Source: Amaranthus tricolor (taxonomy: Eukaryota; Streptophyta; Magnoliopsida; Caryophyllales; Amaranthaceae). From it: a stretch of DNA of 64,000 nt. Location of the stretch: contig NC_080052.1 in assembly GCF_026212465.1 (NCBI RefSeq), forward strand, positions 19,691,468 through 19,755,467, written 5' to 3'. How positions within the stretch are numbered: the first letter of the stretch is position 1; every line of letters begins with the position of its first letter. The notes below the pieces were generated by a model. That model had not been told where the DNA came from. It worked only from the letters and a program-made list of their open reading frames with translations, and did not search any database. Below are positions 39,780 through 51,395 of this stretch, in pieces. The position numbers and the translations under genes were made by a program.

Positions 39780-42314
39780 TGTAACAGGCTCAAATATCTT
39801 AATCTTAATCTTCCGATTAATTATTCCGAAATTTTGTTTCGAATTCCTAATCCTTTGGCAATCTAATTCAAATCACCTTTAATTCCTAAACCTTATTCCG
39901 ATTTTGTAATTTCTTCCAAATATTAAACTTAAAAATATATATATATTCTTAAATTTCTTTATAAGCACTAAAATATTATTTTATTATTTTATACTACGAA
40001 AAGTAAATTTTAATATTATATTTACGGTTTTATTAAAACATTAGGTTTTAATTTCGTTTCCTTAAACTAACTTTACTACTTATCATTTTAACCTTACAAC
40101 TTTGATTTAATTATTTTATACCTAAAAATTAACTGTATTTTTCTTATTAACTTTAAGTATAGTTTTACCAAAATTTTCTAAGTAAACTATCATATTTTCA
40201 TAATCAAACCTTAATCATACTTTCCCATTAATCTAAAACATTTCACTAGTATAAACTAGAACAAAAATTTGATGAACCAAAATCCTTTCTACATCAATCC
40301 ATAATGTTCATCACTTACATAAGCTATCACCATTTCCTTACACAAGTCAACCTTCTTCTACACTCCAAACTCTTACACATCCACTTACACACTCCAACTC
40401 TTACACGTTCACTTACACACTCTAAATCACTTACACAAGTTAACCTTCTTTTTCATACAATCTTATGAACTAAAAAGTTGCCCAAAATCCATTATAAATA
40501 CCCCTCCTTAGCCATGAGATCACTTGCACCCCATCATCAAATCTTTCTACCATTCTTTCTTATATCTTCACTTCATTAACATCTTACTAATTTTATACCC
40601 TTTTTATTTGTTGAAGAATCAAATGAAGATGGAGCTTGATCTTATCACTTCTTAAGCCAATAATCATCAACTTTTGAAAAGTCAAGTATTATCTTTTGGA
40701 GCTTGGATATCATTTTCTTTTTGGGTAATTGAAGATCTACTTCTTTGAAGCTTGGAGCCTTGAACACTTTCTCTTTTGGAGCTTATTTCTTTAAGTTCTT
40801 ATTTTCCTATTATTATTCTCTTACTTGGTTTAACACCACCTTTGGAGGAAAATGGTACACATTTTCTTAACTCTCTCGTTATGTGATATTTATTTATGGT
40901 TACTTGATAATATAAAAGCATGATCAACATGATTTTATTTTAGTCATTTAAACTTTACATGGTAATATTAAAGTCATATCCAGTTTAGTGATATTTTCGT
41001 CAAAACAATAATATTTTTTGGGACACTCGAAAAAAAAGTCATATATATGGAAATTTTTGATTAATATGATAATATAGATATATATGAATTTTACTAGTTA
41101 AATAAACTTATGTCTTTAAAATGATTCCATATCATCTTGGTGTTTTGATAAATTTTTAATCGGTTTATTGGTAAAATAGTCAAACAAATTTGTTAAAATG
41201 CTTAGCGTTGTTTTTCTCGAAAACTCATTTCATTTAGATTTTGGACATTTAATAACTTGTCGGATTATGTTTTTTTTTAGTTATGATAGATCCGTTTTAC
41301 TATTTTACTGATTATTTGATAAAATACGTTATTAATATTACTCTTGACTTTTATGATTATTTATGACATAAAAATGACTTAGTTTAGCCTCAGGAATCTT
41401 AGTATAGCTACGAAAATTTGTTATTTAATTAATATTAATTTATTAGATACTAGTAATTTGTTTCTATTAAAAGGGTAGAATTGTCAAAATTTTGACTAGT
41501 GCCAGTTTGACTTATAAGAATGTAAACTATTTCGGTTTAGAGTCTTGTTTGATATTGCATGATATTGATTGTATGACTCTGATAGTAAGGTAATGTCGAA
41601 CCATGGACCGGCATGTAAAATCCCGGCGTCCGTGTTAGCCGGCACGTAAAATGCGGTGTCAGACAGGGGGTCCGAGAAAAACCCATCCTGTGAAGTCTCG
41701 AGCATAACAGTATTGTGAGGAGTGACGACTCCCACCACAGTTAGGGTGATGGTAAAGCTATGAGGCTTAATTGAACTTGATTAAATAAGCATTAAGGTTA
41801 CCAAGTATTTAGTAGCAGTAATGAACTTCTGCAAGTATTGAGAATGTAGCTTAATGGCTTAGTAAAGGTCAATAATGAGTAATAACCTTCTATATTGTGC
41901 TTGATGATTATTTTGTAAGCATGATTTAACTATTGCATCATAAGGTTGTTGAGAAAATTGTACTCGGCTTTATCGCTGACCGATTTAATCGGCTGTCATC
42001 CGTATTATGAATGACAGTATTTTGCAGGAAAATTTAGCTCAGGTTTCGATCCAGGCCGCAACTTTAATTATTCTATCGAGGACTTAGCTTCAATGATTTT
42101 ACTTGATGACTATATTGTACTTATGTTTTTTTTTATCGTATTTAAGTGAACCTTATTTTATATTTTCTCAGTTGTAAGATATTTTTTTACTTATGTTTTG
42201 AACGATTTTAGTTCAAATGGTTTTTAGCAGTTCGGAGTTTTACACTTCCGCATTATTTATCTTAAGTATAATTATTAATGTTAATTATGTATCGAGAGTG
42301 CCGCTCCTGCTACA
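39780..42314 (+). repeat. gypsy 3' LTR (2535 bp)
   Basis: Same ends as the 5' LTR. About 13 substitutions and the 79-bp deletion all fall in the last 1.1 kb (from about 41219 on). Confidence 0.97.
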
Positions 42315-42444
42315 GTTTTAATAACAAATAGGATATACTTATGATGCCTTTTTTTTTTTCACCTAAATAATTGCACAACCAACGGCAACAAGCCTACACC
42401 CTTCTTCACCCTTCCTCACCTTAAAAGAATCGGAAGGTAGATAT
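42315..42444. repeat. Direct repeat copy 2, right part (split by gypsy)
   Basis: GTTTTAATAACAAATAGGAT ... AAGAATCGGAAGGTAGATAT continues the sequence that stops at 32492. Confidence 0.85.
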
Positions 42445-43189
42445 TCAATTAAACAAATTTCATTAATGGCAATCTTATTTTCTTGTTAGATATATCCTCT
42501 TTGTTTTCTTATTTATTATATTGATTACATATTGATTTTTTATTTAAAGTTTCTATAACCATGACTTAATTAGTTGATTTTAAGATTTACTTTATTATAT
42601 ATTTGTTTTAATAAGAATAGATGGATCTTATGTTGATTGATGCTCTCTCCTATTCTTTTTACTTGTCATATTTCTTTATTGAATAAATTTATTTTAGTTG
42701 TCCTATTTTCTTTTTTGACATTGTTTTTTTTTTCTTACTAAATTGTCCTTATTTTGTCGTGTGTGATTACGAAATTACCCTTATTTACCTAACTAGTCTA
42801 ACCTAATTAACCCTCACTAACCCTAATTACCCCACTATTATTTCCCTCCCTTTTAAATCTAACGTCCTCCCCTTACTCCTGATCTTACCAAAAAAACCTA
42901 ACATTTTATTGGTTATTTATCTTCCTTCTGAGTTCCCTTCATTTTCATCTTGATTTCCTTTTGGTTTAGCTGTTTGGACTTTGAAGTAGTTGTTTGGATT
43001 TTAAAGTTGTTGAGAATAATGTGACTTTAGTGCACAATTGATATGTGCATTTATATGTGTTATTAATGGGATGGAATCCTATGAGATTGTTTAATGAGTG
43101 AATAAGTTGATAACTTAATGTTTGTGATTTATGATGGTGATTAAAAGTATGGATTAATTCGTGAGTTATGAAGGAGATGAAGTAGGACT
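42445..43189. other. Non-coding stretch before the CACTA element
   Basis: 42640-42730 looks like a Stowaway-type end (TCTCTCCTATTCTTTTTACT). From about 43000 the sequence appears to be the left part of an older LTR that resumes after the CACTA element at 47069. No gene. Confidence 0.45.
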
Positions 43190-43192
43190 TAA

Positions 43193-46100
43193 CACTACAA
43201 GAAAAATCATTTTTAGCAATAAGTTTTAGTAACGACTATTTTTTTTTCGTTGTGAAAAATACAAGTTGTTGCGAAATTTGTTGTTATTGATAAATAATTG
43301 TTGTCATAAGAAAAAAATAACTTTCCCACCACTTAAAATAATTTTTCTGTATAACCTATTTTTTTGCAACGAAAAATTTAATTGTTAAAACTAAATAAAT
43401 AATTCATAACTATATATATCATTGCAAAAAGAATTAAATATACAGATATAACAAAGTGGTAGCAAACCTTTTACTAATAATTTTTGGCAACGAGTCCAAT
43501 CCCTTTGTCTCAAAACGCGCATTTTTCTTTTCATTTCCCTCTCAAATCAGCCCAAAATCCCATTCCCTCTCAAACAAAGTGAAAATCTATTTCCCTCACA
43601 AACCCACGGTTGGTAAAACCCCATTCCTTCTGCACACTGGAGTTTCTGCCGCCTTCTGCACACCGGAACTCTTGCTGCCACGCCGTAGCGATCAAACCCA
43701 TGGCTGGTAAATTTTTGTTTTTTTTGCTTTTTTTTTTCTTTGAATTTCTGGGTTCACGATTGTAGAGAAATAGTTTTTCAATTTATGGGTTGTTCTTGTT
43801 CTTGTTCTTGTTCTTGTTTTTGTTTCTTGTTCTTTGAATTTCTAGGTTGTTTTTATCCTTTCAATTTTTGGGTTATAGATTAAACCCACAACTGGTAATC
43901 TTTGTGAAATTTATGTGATTGATTTTGTGAAATTTATGCGATTTAGAGCATTTTGAGAGTAATTTGATTGGAAAAACTGTTACGGTTTATGTTTAGGGTC
44001 TGTGTTTAACTCAAATGAGATTTTATTTTTTTAGGGCCTTTCACGGGCCCATCGTCATCGTTAAGGTCTTCAAAGATAACGTTTTAGTCTGGGCCTGATT
44101 AGAGTATAAGGATTATGAATGGAACGAGTTGGTAGTGGATGGTGGTGGGAGTATTAGGTGTGCTCTTCTTGGTGGGAATTTTCTAAGACAGTCAGTGACA
44201 CTTTATGTAGTCCCTAATCAAGTAAGTAAACTTACACATGAAGTGCATCCATTTAAAGAATTCACAGTTCTCTTATCATTATATGGCTTAGAATATTTAG
44301 TAATATAGCAAATTATGAATTTCTTGATTCACTTTGAGTCTTATAGAGCTTACCACTTTTTTAAGAGGAACAAAACATCACATAATGATAAACGTGTACC
44401 ATCTTCTACCTCGTTTCATTTCCTTTCCATCTTCCATGTTGGACTTCCTAAATTTATGCTGTGCAATAATTATAAAATTGTATTTGTGTTTGTAGTTCAT
44501 GATATATAATCTGTACTTAAATGTTTGTTCATTTTAAAATCCAACAACTTAAATGTTCTAGTTTTTGTATTTCATGATATATAATCTTCCATGATGTATA
44601 ATCTGTGCCACTATTGTTCTAGTTTTTGCCTATACATGATGCCAATGGTCCAATCAACTTTAGTACTTAAATGTTTGTTCATTTCAAAATCCAACAGTTG
44701 GGGTACTTTTCTCAACACTGTCAAAAGAATAGTAGAAAATCTACAATCTCAAGTGGATGGTATCGTCACTTATTGAAAACATTTTCTAAGTTGATTTGTC
44801 ACGCATGAATTGAAAAAATGGTAATCTTTGTTCTTGTTCTTATTGTTAAATTGTTCTTCAAACAACTTAAAGTTAAAATGCCACATGGTTTTAAATTGTT
44901 ATTCAAGTTGCTAAATTGTTCTTGTGTTTGTTTCAAAATTTTAAATGTTCTTGTTGTTGTTAAATTGTTCTTCAAACAACTTGAAGTTAAATTGTTCTAC
45001 AAGTTGTTAAATTGTTCTTGTTCTTGTACTAATTGTTAACAACATTATAAGAAGTTTTGGGGTGATATCATTGAATGCTATATAACCTAATTACTATAAA
45101 GATTAAATATAGAAATGATTTTGAATAAGGCATGGGTCAAAGTAAAGGATCGTTCATCTATTGATTATGTAAATGGTGTTGGTGAGTTTCTAAATTTTGC
45201 TCTTTCCAAAGTAAGAGAAGATGATTGAGAGAGTACTACTATTAGGTGTCCTTGTCATAGTTGTAGCAATATATTTCTTAAAACAAAATGTGATTTAAGA
45301 TTAGACTTGCTTAAGAGAGGAATGTATGAGAAGTACACTTTTTGGGAACTTCACAGGCAAGAATTAGTTGAATCTGTGATGGGGATGATGTTAATGAGTC
45401 GAATGACATTGATAGTGGTTTCACAATGTTGTAAGATGCATGTGGAGTTGGTGCTATGAATGTATGTTGGGAGTGTTGAAGAGGCTTTAAATAATGTTGA
45501 GGAGTATGAGAACCATTAAAAATGCATGGCACAACAATGTCTAAGTTGTCATATATTGTTAAATTATTACATTTAAAGGTTTTGAATAATTGGTGTGATA
45601 ACTCTGTTGATAGTTTACTCCAATTAGAACGTTAAGGCTATGGAGCTAACCTTCCAACTTCTTATTACGAGGCTAAGAAACTTAGTAAAGACTTGGGCCT
45701 TGATTATTATAAGATTGATGCTTGTGAAAATGATTGTATTCTTTATTAGAAAGAGCATGAAAAATTGATTGAGTGTCCTACTTGTGGTTTATCAAGGTGG
45801 AAACAAGAAAAGGAAGGCTCTTCTAAAGTGGTAAGATTTCTAGAAAAGTTCTAAGATATTTTCCATTGAAGCCTAGACTACAAAGGTTGTACATGTGTAG
45901 AAAGACATCTAAAGACATGCGTTGGCACAAAGAAAGGGATGCTACTAAAACATATAGAGTGAATGATTGTGATAGGATCATAGATGATGATGCCCTTTCT
46001 GGGGAAGAGGAGGATGATACGTTTTTGGAGGATGACAATGCAAGTGCGATAGATGATACAATGAGACATCCATCTGACTCCTTTGCATGAAAATCATTTG

Positions 46101-47065
46101 ATGAAGAGTATAGTGAATTTGCTAAAGAGGTGCGAAATGTTATACTTGGACTAGCTTGTGATGGCTTTCAGCCTTTCAATAATTCACAACATAGCGTATG
46201 GTCAATAGTTCTTATCCCTTATAATTTTCCTCCTTGGTTATGCATGAAACCTTATTCATTTATGCTATCTTTACTAATACCTGGTCCAACAAGTCTTAGA
46301 ATTAATATAGACGTCTACCTTCAACCACTTATTGAGGAGTTAAGGAGCTTTGGGAGGTTGGTGTTGAAACCTATCAAAGACTACTGTGGACATGCAATGA
46401 CTTTCGTGCACATGAAGATTTGTGTGGATGGTCTACAAAAGGTTATTACGCTTGTCCATGTTGTCATAAGGAAACTAAACAAATTTCGTTGATGCATAAG
46501 GGTAGTTATTTAGGGCATCGTCGTTGGCTTCTAATGAATCATAAGTGGAGAAATGATGCCAATTCTTTTGATGGTAAAGTTGTCTAATTTATATATAGAT
46601 TGTAGGTTGTTTCATAAGATAACAAAGTCGTTGGGAAAAATGTGTGTTTTTTTTACAACGGTATAGTCGTTGCTAAGAACAGTGATGACAAATTTTACTT
46701 GATTGTTTTCCCTACGGTAAGGTCGTTGCAAAAGATAGACTATCATGCATTGCAACGACTTATGTTGTTGTGAAAAACAAATATTTAACAACGATAAAAG
46801 TTATAGCTAAAAATGCAGAAGATTTGACAACGACTTTTTTTCGTTACAACAAAACATTGTAGGAATTGCAACGACATGTCTTTTGCAACAATAAAACTAG
46901 TTGCAAAATACGGCAACCTTTTGCAACCACCAAAGTCGTTGCTAAAACCTTTAGCTACGATTGTACCCACAACAATAGAATTTGTTGCAAAAAACATTTT
47001 TAGCAACGAAATCTGGTTTTTGGCAACAACTTTTTTTGTTGCTAAAATCGACTTTTCTTGTAGTG
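43193..47065 (+). mobile_element. CACTA (En/Spm) transposon with dead transposase
   Basis: The ends CACTACAAGAAAA and TTTTCTTGTAGTG are perfect 13-bp inverted repeats, and TAA is duplicated at 43190-43192 and 47066-47068. Both subterminal regions carry many GTTGC / GCAAC words in both orientations (43220-43480 and 46620-47050), the transposase-binding repeats. The plus-strand interior holds TNP2 remnants (45110-46500). Total 3873 bp, short for an autonomous CACTA. 43791-43840 is a (TTCTTG)n run. Confidence 0.95.
45110..46560 (+). pseudogene. CACTA TNP2-type transposase, multiple stops and frameshifts
   Basis: N-terminal transposase-associated domain: NKAWVKVKDRSSIDYVNGV, then CPCHSCSN and LLKRGMYEKYTFWELH. 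Then KIDACENDCILY, KEHEKLIECPTCGLSRWK, PRLQRLYMCRKTSKDMRWHK and, in another frame, SFDEEYSEFAKEVRNVILGL, ACDGFQPFN, LIPYNFPPWLCMKPYSFMLS and IDVYLQPLIEEL. All are hallmarks of plant TNP2 transposases. Several stops (for example within CILY-stop-KEHEK) and frame changes show that it is dead. The C-terminal half is missing. Confidence 0.9.
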
Positions 47066-47068
47066 TAA

Positions 47069-47550
47069 TCATGTGAGTTATAAGTCTTAATGAAGAAGTG
47101 GAAAAGATGTTCTACTATGCTTAGTCGAGCAAAGCTGTCAGAATGCCCACTGATGGTCGCTCGACGGAGCGAGCTCATGGGTCGGTCGAGCGAACAAACA
47201 GAATGTATCCAGTAGCTTCCTGTAGCCCCCTCGATCGAGCGAGCCTCTACTTTGGTTGAGCAAACCTTCTGGCGTTCCTATGATGCTGTTTTTGACTCTT
47301 CAAGTCCTTGGAGCTATTTCAATGTTTTTAATTCATATCTTTAATGTATTAAATATTGATTAGTGTGATATCCCCTATAAATAGAGAGCTCATTTGCTCA
47401 TCCAAACACATCAAATACAAATCCCTAAGCCTAAACACATAGCCTTTTGTTATTCTCTTACATCATTTATAATACTTCATTGTAAGAGTTGTAATTCTTG
47501 ATTGTGATAATATAAGCAAGTAACTACACACCACGGAGGACGTAGCCATC
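47069..47550 (+). mobile_element. Older copia-like LTR, middle part
   Basis: Continues from left of the CACTA element. It contains a cluster of CGAGC / GCTCG words (47120-47260), a TATA-like CCCTATAAATAGAGAGCTC at about 47374, and the phrase CACACCACGGAGGACGTAGCC that typically sits in U5 of plant copia LTRs. At 47550 it is cut by the inserted block 47551-49079 and resumes at 49080 with CCATCATTGGGTGAACCTCC. Confidence 0.6.
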
Positions 47551-49079
47551 TAATAGCAGGGTTTTTGCACGTCGTTAATACTAGACCCGGATCAAACAAT
47601 ATTTATAACACCCTAATACAACTACAAATAACGTAGCAGTAAGTCGGGGATCGAACCACGAGGACAAGGCAAGCAAGACAAAGGACTTGATGTAGGGAGG
47701 TTAAAGGGTGTAAGGGTGTATGAACTAAACTACAAAAAGCAATAAACAAGCAAATATAAAATTAGTGATAAATGATAGAAGACAAACAGGGATGGTAGGG
47801 ATCCACCCTAGGTTGGATTCTATGGACTCATGGAGAGTTAGGTCAGAGGAGATTGAACAGTAATCAATCGAGACACTCTAGATAACGAGGGAAAGTTTGT
47901 GACCCTATGAGCCACACAAATGACCCATAATCGCCCTATGTCTCCTAAAGAGTGGCAGGACAAGATTCAAATTGAATATCAATCAATCAATCAATCAACA
48001 ACAACCTCAACCCTAATCTAACACTCGAAGAACAAAACCCAAACCTACGGTTTCACCAAACCACAACCCCTAAAGAAACTACTCACACGTGCTTAAATAA
48101 GGCAAAGAAAGTAAATAGGAACATGATTGAAAGTATAAAGAACAAGAAATACACCAACAAGAAACAAAGGAGAAAGCAATAAATGATAGCAAGCAATAAT
48201 GAAGAACAAGTAAGAAATAAATGAAGCAACTACTCCAACTTATGTAAAGAAAGCAATAAAAGCATTAAATGAAAGTATTTGTAAGAAAAGAAAGTAATAA
48301 AGATGAAATAAACTTACAAAAGGAATCCAAATACAAAGCTTGAATGTAAATGAAAGCAATAAAGAAAAGCTTTAACTCTATTCTACGGCATGAAATGAAA
48401 TGGAAAGCATAAAGATTGATGTTCTAAGTTGAGAGGGAGTTTCTCGAAGTAGGCATAGGGTTTACATTCAGATTAGGGGGATATATATAGCCTAGGAACT
48501 AAGGGGACAAAAGCCCTAAAATAACCCACGAGGCAAGGCTTGCAAAGAATTCAATATGCGCGAAAAATAGGTTCATTCGACCGAATGGGGCACCATTCGG
48601 GGTTTCCAGCAACTTCCAAGCACAAACAGTGAAGCCCTTGAACCATTCGCCCGAATCAAGCTACATTTGCCTGAATCAGGGTGTATTTGGCCTCTTTAGT
48701 GGGTTTTTGAACCTTCAGAGTAGAGCTAAGGCCTTCATTTGCTCGAGCAAGCCTCCATTAGCCCGAATGGAGGTAGAACGACTTGGTTTCTTCCTTGAAA
48801 TGTGTCTTTGAGGTGCCGGAATGACTTCCAACTTTGCGAGGCCCTTGGGGAATGACTTGGAATGCTTGGAGAAGCTTCGGGATGCGTGTCTCACCTTCGA
48901 TCATGGTGTCTATGCCTCAAATATACGCCACTCGACCTCGAAATCTCCGAAAATACCAGAAAGTACCTTAAAACACCTCGGAGACAGGAACAAGGTAAGA
49001 TAGAGCAGAATATGTATATAACCAATATAAAATAGCGAGACTCGACACTATGATGATGTGCTCTAAAACGAGCACATCA
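47551..49079 (+). mobile_element. Solo-LTR-like insertion with CCATC target duplication
   Basis: Flanked by CCATC at 47546-47550 and 49080-49084. It ends in CA after a hairpin TGATGTGCTC / GAGCACATCA (49054-49079). Early on it has GTAAGTCGGGGATCGAACC and CGAGGACAAGG, phrases common in non-coding parts of plant gypsy LTRs. The middle is A-rich with many CAATAAA-type words; 48560-48780 has a cluster of CATTCG / CGAATG words. It lacks coding sequence. The first bases are TA, not TG, so the 5' end may be slightly altered. Confidence 0.6.
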
Positions 49080-49084
49080 CCATC

Positions 49085-49778
49085 ATTGGGTGAACCTCCT
49101 TAAATCTTTGTGTTCTTTTGAATTGTTTTATTTCCTTTTAACATTGTTAAGTCATTAAAATTATATCGGTTCATCAAGTTACTTCGAACCTTGCGATCTT
49201 GGTAACATTAGAGGTTAAGCTCTATACTTAGACTATAATAAAGAAATTATTTCAAAAGTAGTTAACATAGTTATGTTTTTAGACCTTATAAAACCTTTTA
49301 GATGTTATGATTTCAAGATTTGATTGTTTGGCTTAAGTAAACCCCGTAATTACCTAACTACTTAGTTAATAAGTAAGCCCAGGTTGTTACATTTTTGGGC
49401 ATAAGAGGAGGTCTATCCTAAATTGTTTGTCTCCTTCCCTTACAAAATTGTGTAGTATTTTTTCTTTTCAATTAAATTAGGGTAAGAAAAGGGTCCACCC
49501 TAGATGAATTGTCTTCATCCTCTTTTGGTTGTATTTTTGTCTCTTTTGGTAATAAGTTCTTTTCATTAATCAATAACGACAATAATAAAATAATAAAAAT
49601 ATTACAAAAACTTTAATCAGATCATACCATGTTAGATGCGATCAAACTCAAACCAGACTAATTTAGACCATAATTCAAATTGACTAAATCAAACTAAATC
49701 AAGCCCTAATTCATATATTCATATTAGATGGAGAGAACATGCCCAAATTAATGAATTTTTAAAGTGAGAGTAAAAAAA
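49085..49778. other. Rest of the older LTR, then non-coding DNA
   Basis: GGTGAACCTCCTTAAATCTTTG completes the U5-like phrase begun before 47550. After about 49390 I see only AT-rich DNA. Confidence 0.45.
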
Positions 49779-50306
49779 GGGAAATTTTAGATGGTAATTC
49801 TGAGGTTTTGGTTTTTTCACGTTGTAATCAAAACTTTTAAAAAAAATCACGTGGTAACCCTGTGGTTTGCCAAATTGTTCCATTGTGGCCTTTTTGCACA
49901 TGAAACGTTAGCAAACGTTAATTACGAAGCTTTAAGGCCGTTGTACGCCTATTTATGCGACTCACCATTTCAAATGCCATCAATTTCAACCTTTTCTCCC
50001 AAAATATAAATCCTAACTCTACCATCTTTGAATTTAGGGGACAAAATGATTTGGATGAAAGATAGTAGAGTTGGGGTTTATATTTTGGGAGAAAAGGTTA
50101 AAATTAATGGCATTTAAAATGGTAAGTCACATAAATAAGCGTACAACAGCCTTAAAGCTTCGAAATTAACGTTTGCTAACGTTTTATGTGAAAAAAGGTC
50201 ACGGTGAAACAACATGGTAAACCTCAGGATTACCGCGTATTTTTTTAAAAAATTTTGATTACTATGTGGAAAACTCAAACCTCAGATTTATCAGGCGGAA
50301 TTTCCC
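49779..50306. mobile_element. Fold-back MITE with about 250-bp arms
   Basis: The whole element is an imperfect palindrome: GGGAAATTTTAGATGG ... at the left pairs with ... CAGGCGGAATTTCCC at the right. Internal blocks such as ACGTTAGCAAACGTTAATT and CTTTTCTCCCAAAATATAAA recur in inverted form around a centre near 50040. Superfamily unclear; MULE-like fold-back is likely. It ends 22 bp before the target duplication of the next MULE. Confidence 0.8.
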
Positions 50307-50337
50307 AGAAAAAACTTCTACTTACTAATTTAAATTT

Positions 50338-50450
50338 GGAAAAATTACCCTGAATAATACGAACTTTCACTGATTTTCCTACAATAATACGAACTTTCAA
50401 TTAACCATGAATAATACGAACTTTGATACATATTTCTCGCTGGCATACCT
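50338..50450 (+). repeat. MULE left terminal inverted repeat
   Basis: GGAAAAATTACCCTGAATAA to CGCTGGCATACC. Three AATAATACGAACTTT words at intervals of about 31-35 bp. Confidence 0.9.
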
Positions 50451-50658
50451 GACCGGTTGTTAACCTGGAGAAACGGTAAAATCTGCTTTTCTTCCTCATT
50501 TGCTGCATCAGAAGGCTGGGTATTTCGACAGCCTTTATTTGAAACTTGCTCATCTTCTTCATTTGCTCACTCTCCTCTTCCAATTTAATTACTTCTTCCA
50601 ACATCTAAATTTTTTTTTCCATTTTCATTATAATCTCTAAAGTAATTTGATATTTAAC

Positions 50659-51153
50659 ATGTATTCTCCTCCGTCATCATCTCAATCTAGAACTTCAATT
50701 GCAAAAGGAATTCCTTTATGTAAACATAGTGTTCATGCTAAATTACAAGTAGTCAAAAAAGGAACAAGGGTTGGTGAGAGGTTTTATAGATGTGCATTTT
50801 GGCCAGTAAGTTTATTTTTTTCAGTAGCTTTAATTTGTTTTATGTTATTTTTGAATTTCTTTATCAATTAGGGTTTCATGATTTGGTTTGAAATGTAGGC
50901 ACAAGATTGCAAATTTTTTAAGTGAGAAAAAGATGTAGAGTATACAAGTGAAATTTCTTCTTGTTTGGAAGAAGAGAAAGCTATGTTGATTGGCAAAATA
51001 AGGAAATTGAAGGCTAAGAATGCGAAGTTGAAAGAAAGCGAAGCTATGTTGAAATTGAAAGTTGTTGAATATGTAAACGCACAAAAAGCGTTAAGTTTTG
51101 TACTTGTTGCATCATGGGTATTATTTATATTGTTCTTATTTATGTTAAGCTAA
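50659..51153 (+). pseudogene. MULE accessory gene: GRF zinc finger, coiled coil, C-terminal membrane segment; one stop
   Basis: Two exons, 50659-50805 and 50899-51153, with consensus splice sites (CCA|GTAAGT, ATGTAG|GCA), phase 0. About 133 residues to TAA. A GRF-type zinc finger is seen: C21, H23, C45, C53 with GERFYRC and CKFFK; the intron falls inside the finger. A TGA replaces the conserved Trp after FFK (codon 58), so this copy is closed by a nonsense change. Then a Lys/Glu-rich heptad region (about 70-105, EEEKAMLIGKIRKLKAKNAK) and a hydrophobic end (SFVLVASWVLFILFLFML). Similar small GRF proteins are numerous in plant genomes and poorly understood; GRF fingers in other proteins bind single-stranded nucleic acid. 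It lies wholly between the MULE terminal repeats and runs towards the transposase gene. Confidence 0.75.
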
Positions 51154-51395
51154 GTATAAGAATTTGATCATGTAATGGAACTTTATGTATTGAAAATCCA
51201 ATGTTTTTGATAATTTTCAATAATTACCTTTACATACATAAGCATTTCTTACACACAAAAGAGCTAAAATGTTTTTGAAAATGTAAAATTTGAACAATGC
51301 TCTAATCCGTAGATTATACCATAATCGTAACTTGATACATACAAAAAAGTTATGTTTTCCAAAAGAGCAGCAAAATGACACTTATTATTACAACA

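Larger units (their letters stand above)
32488..42319 (+). mobile_element. Ty3/gypsy LTR retrotransposon (Tekay/Del-like), structurally complete
   Basis: LTRs at 32493-35106 and 39780-42314, GTTTT target duplication at 32488-32492 and 42315-42319, primer site TGGTATCAGAGC at 35109 and polypurine tract at 39765-39778. The element proper is 9822 bp. One continuous frame carries gag, protease, RT, RNase H and integrase in gypsy order, ending in a chromodomain-like tail. That frame has four in-frame stops. LTRs are nearly identical, so the insertion is recent. The pre-insertion site is preserved in the neighbouring direct repeat at 31085-31267. Confidence 0.97.

Noticed and set aside
46785..47178. 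Frames on both strands with repeated VAK and FVAKN phrases
   Set aside because: Product of the GCAAC/GTTGC subterminal repeats of the CACTA element.
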